Assembly: GCA_024639765.1 (NCBI GenBank)
Contig: JAHEHU010000018.1
Location: 2,113 to 45,806 of the forward strand
Origin: Eudoraea sp.
GTDB taxonomy: Bacteria > Bacteroidota > Bacteroidia > Flavobacteriales > Flavobacteriaceae
Reading direction: 5' to 3'
DNA length: 43,694 nt
Below are positions 15,947 to 24,400 of this stretch, piece after piece. Each line of letters starts with the position of its first letter. The first letter of the stretch is position 1. Below the pieces are notes generated by a model. The model was not told where the DNA came from and did no database searches. It worked only from the letters and a program-made list of their open reading frames with translations. The position numbers and the translations under genes were made by a program.

Positions 15947-17362
15947 TTACTTATAGCTCCTGGGTGCCAGGAATCTAGTTGTGGTTGTTTCTATTAAATT
16001 GTTTCCGCTATATACCCCTATTTTCAGCTTGTCTTTATCTCCATTGAGAGCCGCTCCGTTGATATCAATAAACAGGGTTCCTTCTGCGAGTTGTTCTGCC
16101 GGCACAATGAACTTTTTATGTGTAACCACATCAATTGTTCCTGTATGGGACAATAATTTAAAACTAACATCGGTCACATCCTTTGTTGTCTTGTTGATGA
16201 GTTTAAAGGTGTACACATTACTGATGATGTTGCCTTCTTTACGCTCGTACAACTGGCCAGGCAATCTTAGAATATTGGCTTCCAGATCATTTCTTAGGAA
16301 TAACATTCCAGACAGTACCCCGATCAGAATAAAGAGGACAGCAGAATATCCTTTTAAACGTGGCGTAAAAGTAAACTTTGTCTTTTTTTCAATATTATCT
16401 TCGCTAGCGTATCGAATGAGGCCCTTTGGCTTATCTATCTTTTCCATAATGGTGTCGCACTCGTCAATGCAAGCGGTACAGTTCACACATTCGAGCTGGG
16501 TTCCATTCCTGATATCGATCCCGGTAGGACACACATTAACACATTGAAAACAATCAATACAGTCCCCATGGCCCAACGCTTCCCTGTCTTCCCCTTTCCT
16601 GAATTTCTTTCTGCCATTTTCAGCCTCACCCCTTTTATGATCGTAGGCAACAACGATCGATTTATTATCCAGTAAAACGCCCTGTAACCTCCCATAGGGA
16701 CAGGCAATGATGCATACCTGTTCGCGAAACCACGCAAAGACAAAATAGAAAACTCCGGTGAAGATTAGGAGGGAGATCAAAGTGTTGAGGTGCTGCAAAG
16801 GTCCGTCTATGACATATCTTATAAGAGTATCACTTCCTATAAGATAGGCTAGAAATACATTGGCGATCAGGAATGAGATCACAAAAAAAACAAACCATTT
16901 TAGCAATCTTTTTCTGATCTTCTCTGCATTCCAGGATTGTCGATCAAGACGTATTTGTGCTCCTCGATCCCCATCAATCCAGAATTCTATCCTGCGGAAT
17001 ACCATTTCCATAAATATGGTCTGTGGGCACATCCATCCACAGAAGATACGTCCAAATGCCACAGTGAAAAGGGCCACGAAGATGACACCGATGATCATGG
17101 AGATCACAAATAAATGGAAGTCTTGAGGCCAGAAGGGGAATCCAAAGATATTAAAGCGCCTTTCGAGTACATTGAACATGAGGAACTGGTTCCCGTTTAG
17201 CTTTACAAAGGGAGAGGCAAACAGGAATAAAAGCAACCCGTAGCTTACCCATTTTCTGTATTCATAAAAACGGCCACTCGGTTTTTTAGGAAATACCCAG
17301 GCACGCTTACCCTCTTCATTGATGGTGCCTATGGAATCTCGAAAATGTTCGTCATTCGCCAT
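15947..17362 (-). CDS. ccoG: Cytochrome c oxidase accessory protein CcoG
   Basis: A 471-residue membrane iron-sulfur protein with about five hydrophobic segments, a two-cluster ferredoxin domain (CIDCFQCVNVCP and CVNCTACIDECD, near residues 270-310), and a C-terminal Ig-like domain. Extra Cys motifs CGWMCPQTIF near 110 and CIIACPYGR near 218 are conserved in CcoG/RdxA/FixG. In Proteobacteria CcoG has been linked to cupric reductase activity that supports copper delivery to the oxidase. It lies 19 bp after ccoP in the operon. Confidence 0.94.
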   Translation of the reverse strand: MANDEHFRDSIGTINEEGKRAWVFPKKPSGRFYEYRKWVSYGLLLFLFASPFVKLNGNQFLMFNVLERRFNIFGFPFWPQDFHLFVISMIIGVIFVALFTVAFGRIFCGWMCPQTIFMEMVFRRIEFWIDGDRGAQIRLDRQSWNAEKIRKRLLKWFVFFVISFLIANVFLAYLIGSDTLIRYVIDGPLQHLNTLISLLIFTGVFYFVFAWFREQVCIIACPYGRLQGVLLDNKSIVVAYDHKRGEAENGRKKFRKGEDREALGHGDCIDCFQCVNVCPTGIDIRNGTQLECVNCTACIDECDTIMEKIDKPKGLIRYASEDNIEKKTKFTFTPRLKGYSAVLFILIGVLSGMLFLRNDLEANILRLPGQLYERKEGNIISNVYTFKLINKTTKDVTDVSFKLLSHTGTIDVVTHKKFIVPAEQLAEGTLFIDINGAALNGDKDKLKIGVYSGNNLIETTTTRFLAPRSYK

Positions 17363-17381
17363 GCTAACCTAGTACAGCTTG

Positions 17382-18320
17382 TTATTCATTCATTGCTACG
17401 GTAGTTGAATCGCTTGCTGATTCAACTGGTCCATTTTCAGGAGCATTTTCATCGACCCATATATCGCCTTCTGCGGCTTTAGGATTGGCTGGTGTAGTTC
17501 CCTGAAAAGTAAGAATGTAACTAGCTACTTGTGCCATTTCGGCGGGCTTTAAAGTTTGTTTCCAGGCGATCATCCCTTTCCCATCTCGTCCACCTTCAGA
17601 AATTGTACGGAATACATTTTTGATACCTCCTCCTAAGATCCAATGCTGATCTGTTAGATTAGGTCCAATACCGCCACCACCGTCGGCCATATGACACACC
17701 AAGCAATTAGTTTCATAAATGGCTTTCCCTGCACTGAGGTCTGAAGCTTCAGTAAGCAAGATTACCGTGTTTACATCTACGAGATCCTTGGCAGTTTTAC
17801 GGTAAGCCTCAATGGCAGCTTGTGCCTCGGCTACTTCCATTTCGTATTCAAGGGTCTGGTCATAATCATTAAAAACGTGGAATCTGGCCAGGTACACTAC
17901 CCCGAACAAAATGGTGGCATAAAATAGATATACCCACCATGGTGGCAGCTTATTATCCAGTTCTCTAATTCCGTCATAGTTGTGGTCCAAAATAATTTCT
18001 CCTTCTTCCTCAATGGCCCTGGATCCAAGGAGTTTTTTGTACATCTGCCTGCCCCATTTCCACTCCCAGGCTTTGGCCTGCGTATTGAGGTACCTTTCCT
18101 GGGCATCCTTTGAAAGTGTTTGGAACATTACATTCTCAATAGATTTTACGATCAGCTCTATCGCGATAAGGATCAATAAGATCATTAACAAAAAGAATTG
18201 TGCGACAGGGTATTTTATAAATGCAGGCTGGTCTCCAGAATCTACGAAGTATTCCATTAATCCAAAGATCAGAAAGAATAAGATGGGGATCCGGATCCAC
18301 CAAGGTGTCATATTTCTCAT
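17382..18320 (-). CDS. ccoP: cbb3 oxidase subunit III CcoP (single c-type heme)
   Basis: A 312-residue membrane-anchored cytochrome c. Two N-terminal membrane segments (residues about 8-60) are followed by a cytosolic linker, then the FixP-type segment NKLPPWWVYLFYATILFGVVYL near 125 as another membrane anchor, and a periplasmic cytochrome domain. Only one heme motif, C206-LVC209-H210, is present, with the Met ligand probably in DGKGMIAWKQ. Proteobacterial CcoP carries two hemes, so this is the shorter electron path seen in Bacteroidota. The C-terminal tail is acidic. It starts 3 bp after ccoQ. Confidence 0.93.
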   Translation of the reverse strand: MRNMTPWWIRIPILFFLIFGLMEYFVDSGDQPAFIKYPVAQFFLLMILLILIAIELIVKSIENVMFQTLSKDAQERYLNTQAKAWEWKWGRQMYKKLLGSRAIEEEGEIILDHNYDGIRELDNKLPPWWVYLFYATILFGVVYLARFHVFNDYDQTLEYEMEVAEAQAAIEAYRKTAKDLVDVNTVILLTEASDLSAGKAIYETNCLVCHMADGGGGIGPNLTDQHWILGGGIKNVFRTISEGGRDGKGMIAWKQTLKPAEMAQVASYILTFQGTTPANPKAAEGDIWVDENAPENGPVESASDSTTVAMNE

Positions 18321-18323
18321 GGC

Positions 18324-18506
18324 TTATTGTTTTGGTTGATTTTCGTCTAAAGGAATTTCGCTAACTTCTTTTATATGTGCTTTGGAAGCCGTTAGGACCC
18401 ACCAGAAAAGGATCGCGAAAAAGATAAAAAAGATGAGTAAGGAGATCATAGGATAGGTGGCAATACCGTCAATTCCCTCCATATAGTTTTTTGCAAATTT
18501 TAGCAT
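18324..18506 (-). CDS. ccoQ: cbb3 oxidase subunit CcoQ
   Basis: A 60-residue protein with one membrane helix (YPMISLLIFFIFFAILFWWV) and a short charged C-terminus. Size, the single helix and the position between ccoNO (3 bp) and ccoP (3 bp) identify it as CcoQ, which stabilises the complex. Sequence similarity in CcoQ is weak, so context is the main evidence. Confidence 0.88.
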   Translation of the reverse strand: MLKFAKNYMEGIDGIATYPMISLLIFFIFFAILFWWVLTASKAHIKEVSEIPLDENQPKQ

Positions 18507-18509
18507 GAC

Positions 18510-20711
18510 TTATTGGTTTTCTGATAAGAGTTGATCTGTTTCTTTTACTTTGATATCCGTACCTAATCGTTGCAGGTAGGCGATGAGCGCTACAATTTCT
18601 CGATCTTTCATTTCAATGAATTCCTCTCCATTTGCCTTGGCATTGGTTTTATTCTCCTCATAGCTTTTGGCAAAATCGGGATCAGAATAGAGATTCTTTT
18701 CTATGGTGAGCGCTTGTTCATTCATGGATGCTTCCGCATTGTTGATTTCCTCATCTGAATAAGGAACCCCCAGCGTTACCATGGCCCGCATCTTGTCCTG
18801 TACAGCACTGCGGTCGTGCTTGTTTTGTACCAGCCATTGATAGGCAGGCATGATAGACCCGGCAGACATACTTTGGGGATCGTACATGTGATTTAAATGC
18901 CAACTGTCTGAGTATTTTCCTCCAATTCTAAGTAGATCAGGGCCGGTACGCTTACTACCCCACAGGAAGGGGTGGTCGTATACAAATTCTCCTGCCTTGG
19001 CGTATTCACCATAGCGCTCCACTTCACTTCTGAAGGGGCGGACCATTTGTGAATGACAACCTACGCATCCCTCCCGTATATAAAGATCTCGTCCTTCCAA
19101 TTCTAAAGGGGTATACGGTTTAACACTGGTGATTGTAGGAATGTTCGATTTTACCAAAATGGTAGGAACAATTTGAATGATCCCTCCAATAAGGATGGCG
19201 ATGGTAGCTAAAATGGTTAATTGAATTGGCTTCCTTTCTAACCAGGTATGGAAGGTTTCCCCCACTGTACGTCTGCTAGAGACCCTTGTCAATGCCGGGG
19301 CTTCGGCCAGTTCATCCTCAACAGCACTACCCGAACGAACGGTAACCACAATGTTGTAAAGCATCACAATAAATCCAACAATGTATAAGGATCCACCAAT
19401 GGCGCGCATCCAGTACATGGGCATAATTTCGTTAACGGTTTCCAGGAAGTTACCATACACCAGGCTGCCATCCGGGTTAAAATCTTTCCACATCAGCGCC
19501 TGGGTAAATCCGGCGACATACATGGGCAGCGCATATAAGATGATTCCCAACGTGCCTATCCAGAAATGGAAATTGGCCATAGGGATTGAGAATAATCTGG
19601 TTTTGAACATTTTTGGCACCAGCCAATAGATCATCCCAAAAGCAAGGAATCCATTCCAGGCGAGGGCACCTACATGCACGTGAGCAATGATCCAGTCACT
19701 AAAGTGCGCTATGGCATTTACATTCTTAAGCGATAACATAGGCCCTTCAAAAGTGGCCATTCCGTAACCTGTAATGGCTACTACCATAAATTTTAACGTT
19801 GGATCTGTACGTACTTTATCCCATGCACCTCTCAGGGTTAACAGTCCGTTGATCATCCCTCCCCAGGAAGGGGCAATTAGCATGACGGAAAAGGCAACAC
19901 CTAAATTCTGAGCCCAGTCTGGCAAGGCCGTGTATAATAAGTGGTGCGGTCCTGCCCAGATATATATAAAAATAAGGGACCAAAAGTGTACTATGGAAAG
20001 GCGGTAGGAATAAATAGGCCTGTTGGCTGCCTTGGGAACAAAATAATACATAAGTCCCAGGAATGGCGTGGTAAGGAAAAAAGCCACCGCATTATGGCCA
20101 TACCACCATTGCACCAGCGCATCCTGAACCCCTGCGTACACAGAATAGCTCTTCAATGCACTAATTGGTAATTCTAGGCTGTTGAAAATATGAAGTACTG
20201 CTACAGTTACAAAAGTGGCCAGGTAAAACCATATGGCCACATATAAGTGTCGTTGCCGACGCTTGATCATCGTTCCTATGAGGTTCCAGCCAAAGGCTAC
20301 CCAAATCACAGCAATTGCCAGGTCAATGGGCCATTCCAGTTCTGCGTATTCCTTGGAAGTGGTATATCCCAATGGTAAGGTAATAGCTGCGGAAACAATG
20401 ATCGCCTGCCACCCCCAGAAATTTAGATTGCTGAGGAAATCACTGAACATTCTGGCTTTTAATAGTCTTTGGGTAGAATAGTAGACCCCGGCAAAGATGG
20501 CGTTCCCTACAAAAGCAAAAATGACTGCATTCGTGTGCAGAGGTCGTAACCTGCCAAAACTCAGCCATGATATTCCATCAGTGACGTTTGGAAATAAGAA
20601 CATAAAGGCCAATAAAAGACCTACCAACATGCCAATGATACCCCAGAATAGGGTAGCATATATAAATTTCTTTACGATCTGGTTATCGTAACTAAACTGC
20701 TGTACTTCCAT
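18510..20711 (-). CDS. ccoNO: Fused cbb3 oxidase subunits I and II (CcoN-CcoO)
   Basis: A 733-residue fusion. The N-terminal two thirds is the 12-helix subunit I: His in RPLHTNAV and in IIAHVHVGALAWNG bind hemes b and b3, and CuB ligands lie in WYGHNAVAFFLT and GPHHLLYTALP. The C-terminal third is the membrane-anchored monoheme cytochrome CcoO, with heme motif C549-VGC552-H553 and the MVRPF segment that follows it. This is the high-affinity oxygen-reducing core. Fusion of CcoN and CcoO is common in Bacteroidota and removes the need for equal expression of the two. It starts 2 bp after ccoS. Confidence 0.96.
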   Translation of the reverse strand: MEVQQFSYDNQIVKKFIYATLFWGIIGMLVGLLLAFMFLFPNVTDGISWLSFGRLRPLHTNAVIFAFVGNAIFAGVYYSTQRLLKARMFSDFLSNLNFWGWQAIIVSAAITLPLGYTTSKEYAELEWPIDLAIAVIWVAFGWNLIGTMIKRRQRHLYVAIWFYLATFVTVAVLHIFNSLELPISALKSYSVYAGVQDALVQWWYGHNAVAFFLTTPFLGLMYYFVPKAANRPIYSYRLSIVHFWSLIFIYIWAGPHHLLYTALPDWAQNLGVAFSVMLIAPSWGGMINGLLTLRGAWDKVRTDPTLKFMVVAITGYGMATFEGPMLSLKNVNAIAHFSDWIIAHVHVGALAWNGFLAFGMIYWLVPKMFKTRLFSIPMANFHFWIGTLGIILYALPMYVAGFTQALMWKDFNPDGSLVYGNFLETVNEIMPMYWMRAIGGSLYIVGFIVMLYNIVVTVRSGSAVEDELAEAPALTRVSSRRTVGETFHTWLERKPIQLTILATIAILIGGIIQIVPTILVKSNIPTITSVKPYTPLELEGRDLYIREGCVGCHSQMVRPFRSEVERYGEYAKAGEFVYDHPFLWGSKRTGPDLLRIGGKYSDSWHLNHMYDPQSMSAGSIMPAYQWLVQNKHDRSAVQDKMRAMVTLGVPYSDEEINNAEASMNEQALTIEKNLYSDPDFAKSYEENKTNAKANGEEFIEMKDREIVALIAYLQRLGTDIKVKETDQLLSENQ

Positions 20712-20713
20712 AA

Positions 20714-20929
20714 TTATGTTTGTTTTCTTTTAGAGATTGGTAATTCATTCTTGTCTTTCGGAAGGGTTTTGTTGCTTTTTTGTATAACAAGTTCATCTTC
20801 AAACAAAATGCGCACAGATGGCGTATAGGAATCATCATACTGGCCACTCTTAACTGAAAAGATAAAGGCTGCAAAAAAGACAACTGCTACCACAATGCTG
20901 ATAGTCAGTAACACATAAATAACACTCAT
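20714..20929 (-). CDS. ccoS: cbb3 oxidase maturation protein CcoS
   Basis: A 71-residue protein with one N-terminal helix ([20 protein letters not shown]) followed by the SVKSGQYDD segment, the CcoS signature. CcoS is needed for cofactor insertion into cbb3 oxidase. It is the first gene of the ccoS-NO-QP-GH run, with a TGAC-N4-GTCA site and -7-like element just upstream. Confidence 0.92.
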   Translation of the reverse strand: MSVIYVLLTISIVVAVVFFAAFIFSVKSGQYDDSYTPSVRILFEDELVIQKSNKTLPKDKNELPISKRKQT

Positions 20930-20948
20930 ACCTACCTGAATTCGTGTG

Positions 20949-20991
20949 TAAAAGTAACGGTGCGTCTATCGCTAAAAAATGACATAAGTCA
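20949..20991 (-). promoter_or_regulatory. FNR-type site and -7 element upstream of ccoS-ccoNO operon
   Basis: On the minus strand TGACTTATGTCA (20991-20980) is followed by exactly 23 bp and then TACTTTTA (20956-20949), one base from TAnnTTTG. The implied transcription start near 20945 puts the site centre close to -40.5 and gives a leader of about 16 nt to ATG 20929. Spacing is identical to the hemN, ccoI and second stress-gene promoters. Confidence 0.72.
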
Positions 20992-20998
20992 GGTTTTA

Positions 20999-23374
20999 TT
21001 ATTTAATTTTCCTTCCGAGCAAATTCGTCGCCAGGGTGGTAAATGCTACAATACTTATGGAACTCAAGGGCATAAGGATAGCGGCAATTACAGGTTCTAA
21101 CTGGCCCGTAACGGCGAAATACAATCCAATAATATTATATAGAAGGGATAAGACAAAGCTTACTTTGATGATCTTTATGGCCTGTTTGGAGGCTCTGATA
21201 TACTGAGAGAGATAGGTAAACTTGCTTGCATCAAGGATGCCATCACAAGCAGGGGAGAATACATTTATATCCTCAGATATGGCAATCCCTACATTGCTTT
21301 GAGCAAGGGCGCCGGCGTCATTGAGTCCGTCTCCTACCATCATTACTTTTTTACCCTGATCCTGTAATTCCTTCACGAAAAAAAGTTTATCATCGGGTTT
21401 TTGATTGAAGTACATAGGTGTTAAACTTGGCAGTAAGGCTTCCAAACGATGTTTTTCACCTTCATGATCCCCCGAAAGCAGGGCAATTTCCATGGTCTTT
21501 TTTAGCGTTGTAATGAGCTCGGAAATACCCGGCCTGTATTGGTTTTGAAAAACAAAATGCCCCCTGTAATGTGTATTTGTACTGAGATGTACAATGGTTT
21601 GATCAGTGGGCTCTAAAACGCAATTATCAACAAATGAGGCCGAACCCAGTTTGAGTTCCTGATCTCCCTTACTGCTATATAGCCCCTGACCTATGTATTC
21701 CTGATAGTCATCCAGGGTTAGAATTTCTTGTTCTTTAAGAAGGTTGTATAAGGATCTGCTCAATGGGTGGTTAGACGCCCTCAACGTACTTTTCAATAAG
21801 GATTTTTCTTCTTCGCTTAGTACGGTGCCTTCATACACAATGGCGTCATGACTCCTTGTTGAAAGTGTTCCTGTTTTGTCAAAAATAGCCGTATTGATGG
21901 TTGCTAATTGTTCTATGACCGCTACATCTCTTAAGTAAAATTTCTTTTTACCAAAGATCCTAAGCATGTTCCCCAGTGTAAAAGGGGCCGCAAGAGCTAT
22001 GGCGCATGGGCAGGCTATGATAAGCACTGCAGTAAAGACATTCCACACTTTTGAGGGGTCATTAAAAATCCAAAATAAGCTGGCACTAAAGGCTATTAGT
22101 AATACGGTGATGGTAAAGCGTCTTCCGATACTATCTGTAAGGGTCTGAAAAGTACTTTCATTATTTTTATTGAATACCGCCTGGCTCCATAACTGGGTTA
22201 AATAGCTTTGAGATACATTTTTAAGAGCGCGCATTTCCATGGCGCCCAATAATTGCTTTCCGCCTGCAAATATCTTTTCACCTATTTCTTTTTTTACCGG
22301 TGTGGCCTCACCCGTTACAAAGCTGTAATCTATTTCCACAGGCCCTTTCTGAAGCAGCCCATCTACAGGGATCAGTTCTTCATGACGTATAAGTATCCTG
22401 TCTCCCTTCTTGATCTCATAGACCTGTATGGTCTCTTCTGTATCATTTTCCAGAAGGCGGGTTACTGCAATAGGGAAATAGGATTTATAATCTCTTTCGA
22501 ATGAAAGAAAAGCATAGGTCCTTTGTTGAAAATACCTTCCCAATAGCAAGAAAAAGATCAACCCGCTTAGGCTGTCAAAGAATCCGCTGCCCCAATCGAA
22601 TAAGATCTCCAGGGTACTTCTTATGAAAAGCACCATTATTCCCAAAGCAATGGGGACGTCTATATTAAGATGTCTGCTTCGCAGTCCTTTGTAGGCTGAG
22701 ATCAGATAATCCTTACCGGCATAAAAAACTACGGGCAGGGAAAAGAAGAACATCAGCCATCTGAAGAATGGTTTGTATTGATCTAACCAAAATTCAGTAA
22801 CCTCAAAATACTCCGGAAAAGAAAGGAACATAATATTGCCAAAGGCAAAACCTGCAACCCCCAGCTGATAGATCAGGGTTTTGTCCTGTTTTTTTTCCTT
22901 CCGGTCATAGTTCTCGAGAGATATGCTAGGTTCATATCCAATCCGTGAAAGTAGAAGCACCACTTCTTTCAAGGATATCCTGGTAGTTTCAAAGTTGATC
23001 CTCACGCTCTTTTTTGGAAAATCGACCTGCGACTGTAAAATTCCAGGAGCTATTTTATGCAAATTTTCCAGTATCCAAATACAGGAACTACAATGGATAG
23101 CAGGAATAAAAAGATTTATGATCTGATATTGACCATCATTGAACTCCAATAATTTTTCAGCTATGGAGGGAGTTTCCAGATAGTCGTATTTGCCTTGTGT
23201 AATATTAGGAGTGCTACCGGCTTCTGCCTGTAATTCATAATAATAGGTAAGATCGTGTTCTTCAAAGATCTCGTAAACGGTTTTACAACCATGACAACAA
23301 AAGGATTTATCCTTATAGGCAATGATTTGATCATCACAAGGATCACCGCAGTGGTAGCAGTTTGTGTTATCCAT
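20999..23374 (-). CDS. ccoI: Copper-type P1B ATPase CcoI/FixI
   Basis: A 791-residue heavy-metal ATPase. The N-terminus has a Cys-rich domain (CYHCGDPC and CCHGC, residues 6-30) and a metal-binding domain with CSSC at 95-98. Eight membrane helices follow, with the CPC metal site in IIACPCAIALAAPF, then the phosphorylation motif DKTGTLS, the SNHPLSRSL His-Pro motif and GDGLNDAGALAQS. This is the layout of FixI/CcoI, which exports copper for the CuB site of cbb3 oxidase. It precedes ccoS on the same strand with a 69-bp gap containing a separate promoter. Its own FNR-type site lies at 23428-23439. Confidence 0.95.
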   Translation of the reverse strand: MDNTNCYHCGDPCDDQIIAYKDKSFCCHGCKTVYEIFEEHDLTYYYELQAEAGSTPNITQGKYDYLETPSIAEKLLEFNDGQYQIINLFIPAIHCSSCIWILENLHKIAPGILQSQVDFPKKSVRINFETTRISLKEVVLLLSRIGYEPSISLENYDRKEKKQDKTLIYQLGVAGFAFGNIMFLSFPEYFEVTEFWLDQYKPFFRWLMFFFSLPVVFYAGKDYLISAYKGLRSRHLNIDVPIALGIMVLFIRSTLEILFDWGSGFFDSLSGLIFFLLLGRYFQQRTYAFLSFERDYKSYFPIAVTRLLENDTEETIQVYEIKKGDRILIRHEELIPVDGLLQKGPVEIDYSFVTGEATPVKKEIGEKIFAGGKQLLGAMEMRALKNVSQSYLTQLWSQAVFNKNNESTFQTLTDSIGRRFTITVLLIAFSASLFWIFNDPSKVWNVFTAVLIIACPCAIALAAPFTLGNMLRIFGKKKFYLRDVAVIEQLATINTAIFDKTGTLSTRSHDAIVYEGTVLSEEEKSLLKSTLRASNHPLSRSLYNLLKEQEILTLDDYQEYIGQGLYSSKGDQELKLGSASFVDNCVLEPTDQTIVHLSTNTHYRGHFVFQNQYRPGISELITTLKKTMEIALLSGDHEGEKHRLEALLPSLTPMYFNQKPDDKLFFVKELQDQGKKVMMVGDGLNDAGALAQSNVGIAISEDINVFSPACDGILDASKFTYLSQYIRASKQAIKIIKVSFVLSLLYNIIGLYFAVTGQLEPVIAAILMPLSSISIVAFTTLATNLLGRKIK

Positions 23375-23396
23375 ACATTTGCATTATACCTGGCCA

Positions 23397-23439
23397 CAAA
23401 GATGCTCTCACCAGATTTGATAAAATATGATTTTAGTCA
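23397..23439 (-). promoter_or_regulatory. FNR-type site and -7 element upstream of ccoI
   Basis: On the minus strand TGACTAAAATCA (23439-23428), an imperfect TGA-N6-TCA palindrome, is followed by exactly 23 bp and then CATCTTTG (23404-23397), one base from TAnnTTTG. The leader to ATG 23374 would be about 19 nt. It lies in the 186-bp gap shared with the divergent regulator gene. Confidence 0.62.
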
Positions 23440-23560
23440 GTTTTCCAATTCGATGCCTAATAGCGGTTACTAAAAGTCCTATTAAATCATCGTAAAATCA
23501 GTGAAAAGCTATGGACAGGTCTTCAAATTATATTAATTTAGATGCTGTAATTCTTATCGG

Positions 23561-24250
23561 ATGAAAAATAGATGTGAAAACTGTATTGTAAGACAATTTA
23601 ATTCTTTGCGTGCGATGAGTAAAGAAGAATTAAAGCGTGTTTCCGATTCGAAGACCACGAAGTCTATTAAAAAAGGACAATCTATTTTTGAGGAAGGGGA
23701 AAAGCTAAATGGTGTTTTCTGTGTTCGTGAAGGAGTATCTAAACTTTCCAAATTAAGTGCCAACGGGAAAGATCAAATCGTAAAATTGGCAAGTAAGGGA
23801 GAGGTCATGGGGCAGCGATCTGTAATTGCTGAAGAATCTTCTAATCTAAGTGCTGTGGCCGTCAGTGATATGGAAGTATGTTTTATTCCTAAGGAAGGTA
23901 TTGTAGATACATTGCACAAGAATCCTGATTTTACCGTGGAAGTGTTAAGGCATATGGCACACGATCTGCGAGAGGCTGATGATGTGATCGTAAATATGTC
24001 ACAAAAATCAGTAAAACAGCGAGTTGCCGAGGCTTTCCTATATCTTGGTGAGAATTTCGGAGAAGATAAAGAAGGTTACCTCAGTGTAACTCTCTCCAGG
24101 GAAGATATTGCGAATGTTGTGGGTACGGCTACGGAGTCTTGTATCCGGATCATTTCCGAATTTAAAAAGAAGGGCCTCATCAAAACCTCGGGTAAAAAGA
24201 TTGGTATTGCCAACGAAAAAAAACTCCGCGATCTGGTTGAAGGTTTTTAA
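23561..24250 (+). CDS. Crp/Fnr-family transcriptional regulator, probable oxygen sensor
   Basis: A 229-residue regulator with an N-terminal cyclic-nucleotide-like beta barrel (residues about 20-130), a dimer helix (DFTVEVLRHMAHDLREADD) and a C-terminal helix-turn-helix (SREDIANVVGTATESCIRII). In the recognition helix Glu192 and Arg196 match FNR Glu209 and Arg213, which read TGA; FNR Ser212 is Ile195 here. Cysteines are at 5, 8, 54, 107 and 194. Cys5/Cys8 (CENC) and Cys107 match three of the four E. coli FNR cluster ligands, the third N-terminal Cys is missing, and Cys54 is extra. It lies among the TGA-N6-TCA promoters of ccoI, ccoS, hemN and a stress gene, so it is the likely activator of all four. 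Confidence 0.88.
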   Translation: MKNRCENCIVRQFNSLRAMSKEELKRVSDSKTTKSIKKGQSIFEEGEKLNGVFCVREGVSKLSKLSANGKDQIVKLASKGEVMGQRSVIAEESSNLSAVAVSDMEVCFIPKEGIVDTLHKNPDFTVEVLRHMAHDLREADDVIVNMSQKSVKQRVAEAFLYLGENFGEDKEGYLSVTLSREDIANVVGTATESCIRIISEFKKKGLIKTSGKKIGIANEKKLRDLVEGF

Positions 24251-24332
24251 AAGCACCTACCCAATATTCCTGAGTTTCCAACAATTATATTTATATGAAC
24301 CAGCCTTCACAAATCTGAAAGGCACTATAAAC

Positions 24333-24375
24333 TGACAAAAGTCATTGTTTGGGGTTCCCTACGAGCCTACTTTTA
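24333..24375 (+). promoter_or_regulatory. FNR-type site and -7 element upstream of second stress gene
   Basis: TGACAAAAGTCA at 24333-24344, then exactly 23 bp, then TACTTTTA at 24368-24375, the same -7 variant as upstream of ccoS. The implied transcription start near 24379 gives a leader of about 22 nt to ATG 24401. Confidence 0.72.
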
Positions 24376-24400
24376 CTCCTGTTGAAGTAGAATTAAGCTC

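Noticed and set aside
15981-16547. 188-codon plus-strand frame across ccoG
   Set aside because: Antisense shadow of a well supported gene with conserved cysteines on the other strand.
23463-23560. Autoregulatory site for the Crp/Fnr gene
   Set aside because: The palindrome at 23428 is spaced for ccoI, and no -7 element lies 23 bp downstream of it in the plus direction. A weak TAATTTAG is seen but not a convincing promoter.
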